From assembly GCA_031275175.1 (NCBI GenBank), contig JAISPD010000025.1:1-62530 (forward strand): 62,530 nt of DNA. The letters are read 5' to 3'. Shown here piece after piece: positions 43,401 to 54,614 of the stretch. The DNA is from Mycoplasmataceae bacterium. GTDB taxonomy: Bacteria; Bacillota_I; Bacilli_A; Mycoplasmatales; Mycoplasmoidaceae. Below the pieces are notes generated by a model that was not told the DNA's origin, ran no database searches, and saw only the letters and a program-made list of their open reading frames with translations. Position numbers and translations under genes: made by a program. How positions within the stretch are numbered: position 1 is the first letter of the stretch; the number at the start of each line of letters is the position of its first letter.

Positions 43401-44951
43401 TTAAAGTAATGGTTTATAAAGCGAAATAATAATTAATTTTAATCTCACCATAAATGTTAAAAATTCTTTGACTTGTTTTATTGTTATTAGCGAAGAGTTG
43501 CACAGTTCATCATTAAAATTCTGTATCATTTTTTGGCTGAATTCCTTGCCGTGAACTAAAATACCACTTTCAAAATTATTTCAAAAAGAACGATAGTCAA
43601 AATTAGCGGTAGTGATTAACACATATTCATCGTCTATAATTAAATATTTAGAATGAATGAAGCCGTTGTATTCATATATTTGACAATGTTCATTCATAAA
43701 TTTCAAGTATTGACTACGATTAACATCCAAAATATATTTTTTATTATCTGGTTTGCTTGAAGTAATAATTTGGATGTTAATACCGCTATTGGCGGCGATG
43801 TTTAAAGCTGAAGCACAAAGTTCAGACGGAATAAAATATGGGGTCACTAATTTAATGGTTTTTTTAGCACGAATAATCATACTAGCAATAACACTTTCTA
43901 TACCCTTTTCCAAATAATTAGGAGTGCTAGTACAAAATTGCATTTCGGTTTGCGTAGCGATTTTATGAATTTTTAAATATTTGTGTAAATCATTCATTAA
44001 TGCTTGTTTCTGATTTGGACTAGTTGTGTAATCAGTAAAATTAATTCAATAATCTATAAATGATATGTTGATACTATTAACAATTTCACCTTCAATGATG
44101 AAATTTCGATCACTTCAATAATGATTTTTAGGATCAATAGCTAAATATTCATCGCTAATATTACTACCACCATATATAGCATATTTATTATCCACAATGA
44201 GAGCCTTACTATGTAAACGATAATTAGTGGCACCTTTAAACACATTAAATCCTGGTGGATTAAAAGCCGCTACTTCTATTCCGTTACGTTTAAGTTCCAT
44301 GATTTGATTTTTTTTGGTACGACGAAATTCACCTAATCAATCATATAAAAAACGTACCTTAACACCCGATTTTGCCTTTTTGATTAATTCCGCCGTAAAA
44401 ATGCGAAAAAAAACGCTATCACGAATAATGTAAGTATTGCAATGAATAAATTCTTTAGCCACTCTAATTAAACGAATGGTTTCTGCTAACAACATCGTGT
44501 TGCTATCAATTAATTCAATTTTATTATTTTGATATATGGGTTTGTGCTCGTTGCGGTAGGTATAACTTAAAGTTTGAATTCTATTGGCTGATTTAGCAAA
44601 AAATATTTCGGAATATTCGTAATTTTCAAATTTATTAAATTGTGCTTGATTAGTTCTTCGCGTTTTTCAATCTTGACGATCCATGGGCATCGACCCAAAG
44701 ATAACAAAAAGTAGACAACCTGCTAGCAATAAAAATACAATGCTAAATAATCAGCATGCTTTAGTATATGCGTGCCGTTTAGAATTCATAATATAAATTG
44801 CAAACCCTGTATCTATTAATACGGTGGTAACTGCAACCGGAACAATAACTTCCAGTTTACGTTCATAATAAATTAGTAAGACAAATAAAGTAATTATGGA
44901 TGCAACAATCAAAGCCAGAATTGTAATTAATAAAATTTTAAATTTATTCAT
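43401..44951 (-). CDS. Cardiolipin synthase-like phospholipase D family protein
   Basis: A 516-residue membrane enzyme with two H-x-K-x4-D motifs, RLHSKALIVDNKYAIYGGSN (about residue 244) and FIHSKYLIIDDEYVLITTAN (about 430), characteristic of bacterial cardiolipin synthases that join two phosphatidylglycerols. Two N-terminal hydrophobic helices (ILLITILALIVASIITLFV and CWLFSIVFLLLAG) anchor it. Size and layout fit Cls. It has TGA Trp codons at several positions and no close neighbours in an operon. Confidence 0.88.
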
Positions 44952-45023
44952 GATTACATTATAAAAATCTGTAATAAGTTTGTCGTAACAAAAAAGAACA
45001 TATGAACATAATACAAAATGTTA

Positions 45024-45497
45024 CTAATTTATTCTTTGAATAAATTGATTAATCAAATTAACTACTTCATTTAAAATATCAATTTCTAATTTATGAAAAC
45101 GATTTCGTTTAGGACTATCAATATCTAGTACCCCAAACACACGCTTATTATGAAAAAGAGGCATCACAATTTCAGAATTGGAATGTGTATCACAAGCAAT
45201 ATGCCCAGGAAATTTATGAACATCGGGAACAACTAGTGTCTTCTTTATTTTCACAGCTGTGCCGCAAACTCCCTTACCAATATCAATTCTGTTACAAGCG
45301 GGCAAACCTTGAAACGGACCGAGAATTAACTTTTTGTTTTTAAGTAAATAAAAACCACATCAATTAATATGTGTTAAACACGCATTGATTACCGCCGCAA
45401 CATTAGCCAAACCAGAAATTAAATCTGTTTCATTTGCCAACAATGATTGCGCGTTGCTCAATAAATTGGTTAAATTAATTTTTTTAGAAACATTCAT
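45024..45497 (-). CDS. msrC: Free methionine-R-sulfoxide reductase (GAF domain)
   Basis: A 157-residue GAF-fold enzyme that reduces free methionine-R-sulfoxide. WCGFYLL, GPFQGLPACNRIDIGKGVCG and FPGHIACDTHSNSEIVMPL match the family, and all three redox cysteines (in PAC, GVCG and IACD) are retained. The ATG 45497 is preceded by AAAAGGG, a ribosome-binding site. It would repair oxidised methionine with electrons from a thioredoxin system, and trxB is nearby in the window. Confidence 0.92.
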
Positions 45498-45598
45498 CCC
45501 TTTTAATAATACTAAAATTACTATTAATTTATTTTATAGATATTAATTCTTAGGCTCACAATCGTTAGACTAACTTTTTATTTGTTGCCAAAACTACA

Positions 45599-45604
45599 TA
45601 TAAT
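45599..45604 (+). promoter_or_regulatory. -10 box of a small gene
   Basis: TATAAT ends 6 bp before the ATG at 45611, leaving no room for a ribosome-binding site; another likely leaderless unit. Confidence 0.5.
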
Positions 45605-45610
45605 TTTTCA

Positions 45611-45916
45611 ATGCGTTCACGAAAATTAGATAGTGCACTAAAAACAAGATTAGATATTCGTTTTTTATCGAAAAAGAAATTTAGCAAGGTTATTTACAAA
45701 GATAAATATCAAATCGTAGATATTCGTTGAAAACACCAATACAACAAAAATCATGTTTTGTTTGCAACCACTTTCACACCCACTAACTTTCAATATCAAT
45801 TTGCTCAAAAATTAAATAAACATAACAAGATAATTATTATGGGTGACTGGCACAGAATGGTTCGTTTTTATCGAATGTTAGATTTTGCTCAATACAAAGT
45901 TTACTTATTAAAATAA
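45611..45916 (+). CDS. Small hypothetical protein
   Basis: A 101-residue basic protein with no recognised family. It starts MRSRKLDSALKTRLDIRFLS and ends KIIIMGDWHRMVRFYRMLDF then AQYKVYLLK. One Trp is TGA. It is isolated on the plus strand between minus-strand genes, with its own -10 box; the 3' end is 6 bp from the convergent whiA. The strong promoter suggests a real gene. Confidence 0.55.
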
Positions 45917-45922
45917 TAGCTG

Positions 45923-46840
45923 TTATTGCATTAATGCATATAAAGTTTTAATTTTCATAACATAGTGATTAATCCCCGTTCTGGTGATTTTGATTTGATA
46001 TTTATTTTGAAAAATTCTCACCATTTCAGATAAAGATACTTCGGGGTTTTGTAATCTAATTGAACAATAAAACTTAAATTTATCAGATGATTGTTGGAAC
46101 AACTTAGTTGTTCTTATTTGTTTAATCATTTTCACTTGTTGGGCTCCCGCTGAAGAAGATTTGTGTAAATTAGCAATATCTAAATTACTTAGTCTTTGAA
46201 TGTTAGTATAGTAATCACGAGCTATTATTTTGTCTTCTAAAAGGTGCATACAATTATTAGCTCCGATTATTTTTAAAAAGTCTGACACATCGCTTGCCTT
46301 TTTAATATAAAGTACATAATGGTTTTTTCTTTTTAACAAAGTTACTGAAATATTGAATTGATCTAAAATTTTTTGTAACAATCTTAAATAATTAATTTTG
46401 TTCGAACGAATTTCTAAATGATAAATGCTTTTTTCAATTGAACTAATGCTGCCCGCACTTAAAAAAGCACCAATTAAATAAGCGCGTTGATGTAATGTTT
46501 TTTTTAAAATAGAATGAGGATAGGCTTCACCTAATTCTAAATTTTTGGAAATGATACTAAAATCACCCTCGATTGTTAATTTATAAGTTCGTTTTTTATT
46601 AAGTGGGTTAATTTGTGTATATGAAAACGTGAGTGTAATTGAATATAAACGTTTGAAAATAGTTGCAATAAATTTAACTATGGATTGAAATTGTGACCTA
46701 AATTCTCATCGTTCTATTCCTTTATTGAAGGAAATAATCATATTATTGGTAATAAATGATGACAAAATAGCTTTAATAGCAAAATCATCGTATTCAAAAT
46801 GAGTTAATTCTTCTTTGACTTTTTCACTAAATGTTTGCAT
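45923..46840 (-). CDS. whiA: WhiA-family DNA-binding protein
   Basis: A 305-residue protein of the WhiA family. The N-terminal LAGLIDADG-like domain contains QRAYLIGAFLSAGSISS (about residue 119), and the C-terminal helix-turn-helix region has LQNPEVSLSEMVRIFQNKYQ and RTGINHYVMKI. In Firmicutes it lies beside yvcK and affects cell division and fatty acid composition; in Mycoplasma gallisepticum it represses ribosomal protein genes. The start is at 46840. trxB precedes it by 16 bp in the same direction. Confidence 0.88.
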
Positions 46841-46856
46841 TAGTGTTTTTAGATGT

Positions 46857-47804
46857 TCATTCCTGTTTAATGTATTTAATGGCAGATATAGCTGCTAGCG
46901 CTCCATCTCCTACTGCTGTAGATATTTGATGATATTTACTTTTAATTAAATCACCTGCAGCAAAAATACCTTCAACTTTTGTTTGTCTGTTTTCATCAGT
47001 TATGACAATCCCATCTTTGTCCACAGCTTGGCTAACATGAGCTAGCAAACTGCTATCACTGTGTGAGCCCACCACAACAAAAACATAACTCACTGAAAGT
47101 GATTTAATTGCACCATTTAAATTAATATCTACACTAGTAACTTGTTGTTTGTCGCCTTTGATTTCTGAACATATCGCATCATTAATAATTTCTATATTTG
47201 GATATTTTTTTAACATTTGAACAGATATTTGGTCGGCATTAATTTTGGCTTCTTTAGTAACCAAATAAACTTTGCGAGAAATACCCGCTAAATAAATAGC
47301 ATCCAAAATAGCAATATCACTATTGCCAAAAATAACTGAATTTTTATTTTTAGTCAACATCCCATCGCACAAAACACAATATGACACACCTTTGTTCGTG
47401 TATTCACTCTCGCCAGGAACATTTAATTTAATTTCGGTCGTCCCAGTGGCTAAAATAATTGATTTAGCAAAATAATTCACGCCATTTTCTAAAAAAGCGA
47501 CATGATAATTTTGACGTTTTGTAATTCCCGTTACTTTGCCAAAAATATAAATGGCTCCAGATTCAGTTGCTTGGGTGTACATATTGAGAGCAAGGTCTGC
47601 TCCGTTCACTGCTTTATATCCTGGGTAATTAGTAATATTCGGTAAATTGACTATCTTCCCTCCGGGAACATCATATTCAATAAAACCTACCTTGAGATTG
47701 GCTTTGGCACCATAAATGGCTGCAGTCAAACCCGCCGGTCCCGCTCCTATTACAAGAATATCGAATGTGTTTGCATCACTTGCTGTTAATGTTTCTAAAC
47801 CCAT
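46857..47804 (-). CDS. trxB: Thioredoxin reductase
   Basis: A 315-residue FAD enzyme that reduces thioredoxin with NADPH. The FAD motif is VIGAGPAGLTAAIYGAKA, the redox CxxC reads YCVLCDGML (about residues 141-144; in most TrxB this is C-A-T/V-C), and the C-terminal FAD motif is GIFAAGDLIKSKYHQISTA. The NADPH-binding segment is IFGNSDIAILDAIYLAG. SD-like GGGAGA precedes the ATG. Translationally close to lgt (3 bp) and whiA. Confidence 0.9.
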   Translation of the reverse strand: MGLETLTASDANTFDILVIGAGPAGLTAAIYGAKANLKVGFIEYDVPGGKIVNLPNITNYPGYKAVNGADLALNMYTQATESGAIYIFGKVTGITKRQNYHVAFLENGVNYFAKSIILATGTTEIKLNVPGESEYTNKGVSYCVLCDGMLTKNKNSVIFGNSDIAILDAIYLAGISRKVYLVTKEAKINADQISVQMLKKYPNIEIINDAICSEIKGDKQQVTSVDINLNGAIKSLSVSYVFVVVGSHSDSSLLAHVSQAVDKDGIVITDENRQTKVEGIFAAGDLIKSKYHQISTAVGDGALAAISAIKYIKQE

Positions 47805-47807
47805 AAT

Positions 47808-48866
47808 TTATCTCCCTAAATAATACAACATTTCATCATCTGTTTTTTTTGTTAGTTTTTTATTTTTAATGGAATTGACAAAACTATAACTTCGCGCACG
47901 TTTAAATAGTGTGTGACTTAAAATCAATAAAACAATCCCAGCAAACACTCATAAACTAGACATCAAATAGGTAGGCCAAAAAGTAAAGGTGTGAATTCTG
48001 AGAGGTTCTAAACACAATCTAAGTACACCATATCATACAAAATAAATAAATCCCAAGTCCCCCACTTTTTTCTTAGGAATGTATTCACCCACAAAGAAAA
48101 TTAATACTAATCCAATTCAATTAAGAGAACTCTCATAAAGAAATAATGGTTGGGCTACGCCGGGTGAGGCTCCTGGTGGATTGTCCATTAAAGGAAACCA
48201 ATGTTGTATAAAAGTTGCAAATGCTTGATTCTTGATAGGATTCCCATATAACTCTTGGTTTTGATAGTTTCCGTATCGTCCAATAATTTGACCAATGAGT
48301 ATGGCTGGTACAATCGCATCAACATATGCTAAAAAAGTAACTTGTCTTACTTTATTGGGTTCAACGGAAAAATCACGCACTTGATATTTCGGATATTTAA
48401 GAATGAAGGGGAACCACCAACATGCTAATAATACAGTTAAAGCCACGCCCCCCTCTATAGCCAAACCTCCTGTTTTAAAATCTAAAAAATCTGCTCAATG
48501 TGCATCCCCTAATATACAAGATCACAAACGTGCGCCTAATATTGCTGTGGGAATCCCCATTAAACAAAATCAGTAGAAGGGATCGATGGACACTTTATAA
48601 AGTTGTCATAATTTAATACAAGAAATAAAAATGGCTCCCATAAAACCAATAAAAATAAAAATCCCATACCAAGCGACATCTATACTGCCAATAGAAAACG
48701 CAATTTTATCTGGCGTTCTTAACGCCAAAACATTTATTAAAAATATTAATAAAGGTAGCAAAATTACAGCCGCTCCAGAAACAATTAGTCATTTTCACAT
48801 CGCGTTGCGATCATTTAAAATATCAAAACGAGACGAAACAGCGCTATTTATTTCTTCATTATTCAT
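47808..48866 (-). CDS. lgt: Prolipoprotein diacylglyceryl transferase
   Basis: A 352-residue membrane enzyme that attaches diacylglycerol to the lipobox cysteine of prolipoproteins, as needed by the several lipoproteins in this window. It has the core GGLAIEGGVALTV and the Lgt signature GQIIGRYGNYQNQELYG, plus about seven hydrophobic helices. An N-terminal extension of about 40 residues with an extra helix is typical of mycoplasmas. TGA Trp codons are frequent. Overlaps hprK by 8 bp. Confidence 0.92.
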
Positions 48867-49791
48867 GTTGCTTATTTACCTTTTTATAATTGGTTATGTA
48901 ATCGTCGGCAGAGCTGTAACCATGTTGTTTTAATTTCAAATCAATCACTGCTGTTTCAATTAAATCTGACATTTTTCTACCTGGTGTAACTGGCAAGCGA
49001 TAGTATGGAATTTTCACTTTTTCTAATTCTTTAGTTTTTAAAGTGCTACCCACTCTTTCAAATTGTAAAATTTTTTTATCATCAACGATTAATTCTACAA
49101 TAACATCTATGTTGGAAAAATCTTGCGTTTTTTCAATGCCCAACATATGCGGAATATTCAAAATACCTAGTCCTCTAACCTCAATAAACTTATTTGCTAT
49201 TGCGTTAGGTTTACCTAATAATCGATCCGCTAAATTTACCACGTCTACTGCATCGTCTGCTATAAAAAGATGCCCCTTACGTACCAATTCTAATGCCACT
49301 TCTGATTTACCCACACCGGATTCACCTTGTAGTAATACCCCTACGCCATATACGCTTATAAGTGTGCCATGAACGGTTTTAAATACCGCCATTTGTTCAT
49401 TAATTCATGCCGCTACGGTTACATATAGTTGTGCGGATGGCATTGGTGAGAACAAAATAGTTGTCGTATATTTTTTAGCAATTTTTAATAATGATGTAGC
49501 ATGAGCGAAAGCCTTGGTTATTATAATAACCGGTGGTTTCAATCGTAAAACGTTTTGCATGGAATCTATTATTTTTTTTTTACTTAATTGAGATAAAAAT
49601 TTACTTTCGTTACCACTTCATAATACGGCAGAAATGATGTTATCAAACACTTTGTGTTTGGATGCTAATTCCACCCCCGTTCGATTTAAACTAGGAATTT
49701 TTATTTTATTCTGGGAGCTCCCTTTACATAACACATCAAAATTAAATTTTTCAATCAAAGATTTTACAGATACAAATTTTGCGGAACTCAT
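48859..49791 (-). CDS. hprK: HPr kinase/phosphorylase
   Basis: A 310-residue enzyme that phosphorylates Ser46 of HPr to control carbon metabolism. The P-loop is LLQGESGVGKSEVALEL (about residue 154), followed by FIADDAVDVV, EVRGLGILNIPHMLG (the HprK signature) and the regulatory C-terminus with PVTPGRKMSDLIETAV. The start is at 49791, with conserved N-terminal FVSVKSLIEKFNFDVL. The hprK-lgt-trxB-whiA order is conserved in Firmicutes and other mollicutes. Confidence 0.93.
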
Positions 49792-49873
49792 GATCACAAT
49801 TATAACATTAGTAATTAATTTAGGTAACCACTAAGGTGTTTATATGACGTTGTGTGATAAAAGAATTTGTGAA

Positions 49874-50131
49874 CTATTGTTTGGTTGTGATTTCCACTTT
49901 GATTTTGTTGTCACCAAAACGAAGATATTTAACAATCCCTTGCGCTCTAGCAAACAATGTATGGTCTTTGCCTTGTCCCACATTTTTCCCTGGATAAATT
50001 TTGTTACCTCGTTGACGATAAATAATCATGCCTGGTTTAGCAAACTGTCCATCAGCTAATTTTGCACCTAAATATTTGGGATTGGAATCTCGGCCGTTTT
50101 TGGTTGAACCAACACCTTTTTTGCTTGCCAT
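49874..50131 (-). CDS. rpmA: 50S ribosomal protein L27
   Basis: An 85-residue protein at the peptidyl-transferase centre. It starts directly [20 protein letters not shown], the mature form found in Proteobacteria. Many Firmicutes, including several mycoplasmas, encode an N-terminal extension cleaved by Prp; here an extension cannot exist because the rplU stop codon lies one base upstream of the ATG. No prp gene lies between rplU and rpmA. The site AAGAGG precedes the ATG. Confidence 0.95.
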   Translation of the reverse strand: MASKKGVGSTKNGRDSNPKYLGAKLADGQFAKPGMIIYRQRGNKIYPGKNVGQGKDHTLFARAQGIVKYLRFGDNKIKVEITTKQ

Positions 50132-50132
50132 A

Positions 50133-50432
50133 TTACCTCTTAATTTCCTTTACCAACAATTTAGTGTATGGTTGTCGGTGCCCTTGTTTTTTAGTATGAT
50201 GTTTTTGACTAATGTGCTTAATAATCAAAAGTTTTTCGCGTTTACCTTGTTTTTGAATTTCACAAATTACTTTAGTGTTAGCAAGAAAAGGAGTACCAAT
50301 GTCTGTATCAACCATGAGTACTTTATCAAACTCAACTTTGTCGTTGGATTTACCATCAATTTTTTCTACATAAATGACATCATTCACAGATACTTTGTAT
50401 TGTTTACTACCTGTTTCAAAAATTGCAAACAT
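50133..50432 (-). CDS. rplU: 50S ribosomal protein L21
   Basis: A 99-residue protein matching L21: starts [20 protein letters not shown] with the IFETGGKQY-like signature, and has [15 protein letters not shown] and [20 protein letters not shown] at the C-terminus. Length is normal (about 103). ACAAGGAG precedes the ATG. It is immediately upstream of rpmA. Confidence 0.96.
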   Translation of the reverse strand: MFAIFETGSKQYKVSVNDVIYVEKIDGKSNDKVEFDKVLMVDTDIGTPFLANTKVICEIQKQGKREKLLIIKHISQKHHTKKQGHRQPYTKLLVKEIKR

Positions 50433-50483
50433 ATCAATATTGTCTCCTTGTAGAATAATTTATAGGATTAATATATTAACACA

Positions 50484-51131
50484 TTATTTATCTTTTCAAT
50501 TAAAATAATGATCGTTTAAAGATGAACCTACACCACTTATCTCAGTTTTGTGAACGTCAGATTCTTCCCATCCTTTAGCATACCCACTTAAGCATGGAGT
50601 TGGATCACTTAATTCATGATTTCCCAAAATAAAACCCACACCGTTCTTACTAGGACAAAGATATTCTCTTTCTGTAATATGAAAATAAATGTCTTTGGTG
50701 TTCGCAAAATCTACAAAAATAAAATTTATGCTATTAGGGTCTGTGGTGTAATATGTGAACATACAGATGTATCTAAAGTGATGAATAACATCATTTTTGC
50801 CCATTGTAATTTCAACTCTCAATACATAATCTACACAATTGGCATTCCCACCAATACCTTGTTCTGGCGTCTTTGAGTAATCACTGTACAAAAAGCTTTC
50901 GCAAACATCTTTTAACGCAATGTATTTAAAAGGATTTGTTGTCGCATCATTTAAAAAATGTTTAGAATGCTTTGCATCATCATATGTATAGTGATAAAAA
51001 TTGGATGCACCTATTATTTCAAACGATTCTGTATTTTTTTTAGTGCACGATATAACTAAAAAAGTTGTGGGAACAATAAAAGGAACTGCTAAGCTGATAA
51101 AAATAAATAATGTACTTTTTGTTTTTCTCAT
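50484..51131 (-). CDS. Lipoprotein
   Basis: A 215-residue predicted lipoprotein with signal peptide MRKTKSTLFIFISLAVPFIV and lipobox LVISCTKK (Cys about residue 29). The mature portion has no recognised fold and contains many aromatic and Asp/Asn residues. A TGA Trp codon at 50496 extends the frame past the standard-code end to TAA 50484-50486. A TACAAT box close to the ATG may be its -10. Confidence 0.78.
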
Positions 51132-51252
51132 AAATTGTAACAGTATTTACAAGTATAAATATTTACTCTTCTAGTTAATACTTTCAAAAAATTTTTGTAC
51201 TTATTTAGAAAAAATGTAGTGCAAAAATATATGGATATTTATTACAAAGAGT

Positions 51253-52848
51253 TTATTGCTTTTCGTGATGAATAGCGGCCGCGATAAATCCTGCAAAAAC
51301 TGGGTCGGGTTTGCCAGGCCAAGAATTAAATTCTGGATGGAACTGTACGCCTATATAAAAAGGATGACTAGGAATTTCTGCTATTTCTACAGTTTTTTCT
51401 TTATCGGCAGAAAATGCTGAAAATTTATATCCCGCCTTTTCAAACATTGGCACAAAAGCATTATTAAATTCTCAACGATGACGATGTCGTTCATTGATGG
51501 AGTTGCTCTTATACAGTTTATAAGCGAGTGAATTGTGGTCAGTTATCTCACAAGCTTGTTCTCCCAATCGCATGCGTCCATCAATGTAATCAAATAATTT
51601 ATATGGTGGGTTGTGATCTATTTCTGTAGTGTTAGCATTTTTTAAACCCATAACATTACGTGCAAACTCTATTGTCGCAATTTGCATACCATAACATATA
51701 CCAAGATAAGGAATTAAATTTTCACGAGTATATTTAATAGCTTGTAACTTACCATCTATCCCGCGACTGCCAAATCCTCCCGGAACTAAAACACCATGAC
51801 AACCACGAAAAATTTTTTTCATGCTTACATTAGGTTCCTCTAGTTCTTTTGAATTAACCCAATGAATGTTCACATTACAGTTGTTCTCCCATGCCGCTAG
51901 TTTCAAAGATTCTACAAGTGAACAATAAGAGTCGTGCAAATCGTTATATTTACCAACTATCGCTATTTTGATCTTAGATTTGATGTTTTTGATTTTATTC
52001 ACATAACGATTTCATTTATTAATATTTTGTTTGGGAGAAATGGTAAGACCAAAATACTTATAAATTGCATTTTGAATCCCTTGTTTATATAGTTCTGTCG
52101 GCAAATAATATACAGATGGTAAATTTAATGATTTGAAAATATTTTCTGATGAAATGTGACATAACATCGCAATTTTTTCAGTGGTCCCTTTATCAATCGC
52201 CACATCACTACGCAAGACCAACATTGCCGGAATAACACCCATGTTACCTATGGTTTTAACTGCATGTTGGGTTGGTTTGGTTTTCAATTCTCCACTAGTT
52301 ATGACATTTATAAGTGGTGAACATAAAATAAATAACACATCGTCTCTACCATATTCACCACGGAATTGTCCTAAAGCTTCTACAAAGGGAATTGATTCAA
52401 TATCACCAACCGTCCCGCCAACTTCGATAATTAAAAAATCTGGCGTTTCTACTTTAATGATGTCAGTTATTTTGCTTTTTATTTGATCTGTAACATGAGG
52501 AATGGTTTGAACTGTCTTACCGTTGTAACCGCCAGCACGTTCCTTTCCAATCACCTCTTTATAAATACGACCGCTTGTAATTGTGGAAAGTTTAGTAATT
52601 TTACGACCTAAAAAACGTTCATAACTACCTAAATCTAAATCTGTTTCTCCACCATCTTGAGTCACAAATACTTCACCATGTTGTAAAGGACTAAGTGTTC
52701 CGGGGTCTACATTCAAATAAGGATCAAATTTCATTACAGAAACTTTGTTTCCCATTTCAGTTAAAATTCTCGCAATAGAGGAAGCAATAATACCCTTGCC
52801 CAAGGAACTATACACACCACCAAAAATAACCATTACTTTTGTTTTCAT
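51253..52848 (-). CDS. pyrG: CTP synthase
   Basis: A 531-residue enzyme that aminates UTP to CTP with glutamine. The synthetase domain has VMVIFGGVYSSLGKGI (where VVSGLGKG is usual), KFDPYLNVDPGTLSPLQHGE, and VEVGGTVGDIESIPF-like EVGGTVGDIESIPFVEA; the glutaminase domain has the Cys nucleophile in YLGICYGMQIATIEFA (about residue 385), and His-Glu in VQFHPEFNSWPGKPDP. Parts are joined at TGA Trp codons. Divergent from rpmB, sharing a short promoter region. Confidence 0.96.
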
Positions 52849-52889
52849 TTGTTTCTTTGAAAATCATTATAACTAAAAATAAAAATCCT

Positions 52890-52895
52890 TATAAT
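52890..52895 (+). promoter_or_regulatory. -10 box of rpmB
   Basis: TATAAT ends 9 bp before the ATG at 52905. A TSS about 7 bp downstream would leave a leader of two or three bases. A second TATAAT on the opposite strand serves the divergent pyrG. Confidence 0.6.
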
Positions 52896-52904
52896 TAGTG
52901 AATT

Positions 52905-53102
52905 ATGAGTCGTATTGATCAAATTAGTAATAAGGGTCCGTTGCGTGGTAACAAACGTAGCCATGCATTAAATCATTCTCGTAGAGTTTGAAATGTTAAC
53001 CTACAAACCGTTAATCTAAAGACTGGAAAAAATTCTTCAAAACGTGTAAAAATTTCCGCTCGCACTATCAAAACACTCAAAAAACAAAATAAATTAGCTT
53101 AG
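52905..53102 (+). CDS. rpmB: 50S ribosomal protein L28
   Basis: A 65-residue protein: the L28 pattern GKGPLxGNxxSHAxxxxxRxxxxN appears as NKGPLRGNKRSHALNHSRRV then WNVNLQ, and the C-terminal KRVKISARTIKTLKKQ is typical. One Trp is TGA, which hides the frame in standard translation. It lies immediately before dnaA. Confidence 0.93.
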
Positions 53103-53143
53103 ATTGTTTTAAAACATTTGTTTACATAAGTGATAATTTATTT

Positions 53144-53149
53144 TATTAT
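53144..53149 (+). promoter_or_regulatory. Possible -10 box of dnaA
   Basis: TATTAT ends 11 bp before the dnaA ATG at 53161; TTTACA at 53131-53136 is too close (7-bp spacer) to act as a -35. A run of seven C residues directly precedes the ATG, so there is no ribosome-binding site. Confidence 0.4.
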
Positions 53150-53160
53150 TAATCCCCCCC

Positions 53161-54504
53161 ATGACACAACATATTAATAATGAAACAATTCAGAAAGTTT
53201 TAGAACAAACAAAAATTGATATAAAAAGTTCTATTAGCAACGACACTTTTTGAAATGAATTTATTCAAACTTTACAAATTTCACATTTTGAAAATAATAA
53301 AATTTTTTTAAATGTTAAAAATATGTTTGCTAAACAAATATTAACTAATGATTTCAAGGCACTAATTGATAAAACGATTAGCAAACATTTAAATAGTAAT
53401 GTAGATGTGGTTTTTCAAATTATTAACGATCCCACATCTCCCACAACTCCTTTTGTTGTAAGTAATGTTAATAACTTAAACAAGAATTACACATTTGATA
53501 ATTTTGTCGTTACTGATTTTAATAAAACTGCTTATCATGCTGCACAATCTATTTTTAAACAAAATCACTGGAACCCCATTTTTATAAGTGGAGGAGTGGG
53601 ATTGGGTAAAACTCATTTGCTACACGCTATTGGGAATGAGTACTCCAAATTATACCCCGATAAAAAAGTTCGATATGTTATGATCGATGAATTTATTAGA
53701 GAAGTTTATAGCGCTCTAATTGGTGGTGGTCTTGTTGTAGAAAATATCAAATATAAATATCATCAGTTTGATTTATTGTTGATTGATGATATTCAATTTT
53801 TATCTAAAAAAGAAAAAATACAAGAGATTTTTTTTAACATTTTTAATTTTAACATCAATAACAATACTACCTTAGTAATGACTTCCGATAAAGCTCCTAA
53901 TCATTTAGAAAATTTTGAAAATCGTATGAAATCTAGGTTCTCATCAGGGTTAACTATTAAAATTGAAAAACCAGATTTAAATTCTATAACTAAAATTTTG
54001 GAAGAAAAAATAAAAGATATAGGAGATGGTTTTGTTCTTACCAAAGACGCTGTCGCCTACATTGTTCGTCGCAACATAAGAGATATTCGCCAACTAGAAG
54101 GATATCTGCATCTAATTTTGTTTTTCGCTGTTAATAATTTACCACCGCACGCTATTATTGGTGTAGACATTATTCAACAATGTGTTGAACAAGAAAACGA
54201 TGCATCGGCAAAAGAAATGGGGTATGATGTTGATCCTAATTTAGTTATCGAACAAATTAGCAAAGCATACAATGTTAAAAGTGATCTTGTGAAATCTAAA
54301 TTAAGAACTAAACAAATAACTTTGGTTAGGCATATTTGTATGCATGCTTTGCGTCACAAATTTAACATGCCATTTGAACAAATTGGTAGTTTCTTCCAAA
54401 GAGACCACACTACCGTCATTGAGGGTATTAATAAAATAGATAATATTTTAAAAAAGGATGATGGGTTAAAAGCTTTTATCTTCCAACTATACAAAAAAAT
54501 ATAA
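53161..54504 (+). CDS. dnaA: Chromosomal replication initiator DnaA
   Basis: A 447-residue AAA+ protein that opens the replication origin. Domain I (about 1-85) has FWNEFIQTLQI; domain III has Walker A ISGGVGLGKTHLLHAIGN (about residue 140) and Walker B LLIDDIQFLSKKEK (about 203); the C-terminal DNA-binding domain carries FFQRDHTTVIEGINKI, the DnaA signature that reads DnaA boxes. Upstream TGA Trp codons extend it from the standard-code start at 53323 to the ATG at 53161. Followed by dnaN, the classic order at oriC. Confidence 0.96.
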
Positions 54505-54614
54505 TGTGGGGAAAAATAGCTATGACAAACCTTTATCCTGATTGAGTTTTTAAAAATTTCCCACTTTCCAACAAAACAATATAATAATAAATAAATATAA
54601 ATATAAACTAAAAT
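54505..54614. other. dnaA-dnaN intergenic region, candidate origin
   Basis: A 110-bp AT-rich gap. It has a TGTGGGGAA segment just after dnaA (two changes from a DnaA-box complement TGTGGATAA), CTTTATCCTG, and an A/T-only stretch of about 40 bases just before dnaN, suitable as an unwinding element. Gene orientation flips around dnaA. No perfect TTATCCACA box is seen, so the exact origin cannot be fixed. Confidence 0.4.

Noticed and set aside
52181-52486. Plus-strand frame opposite pyrG
   Set aside because: Antisense shadow of the CTP synthase gene.
53103-53160. The rpmB-dnaA gap as the replication origin
   Set aside because: Only 58 bp, with no DnaA box; the dnaA-dnaN gap is a better candidate.
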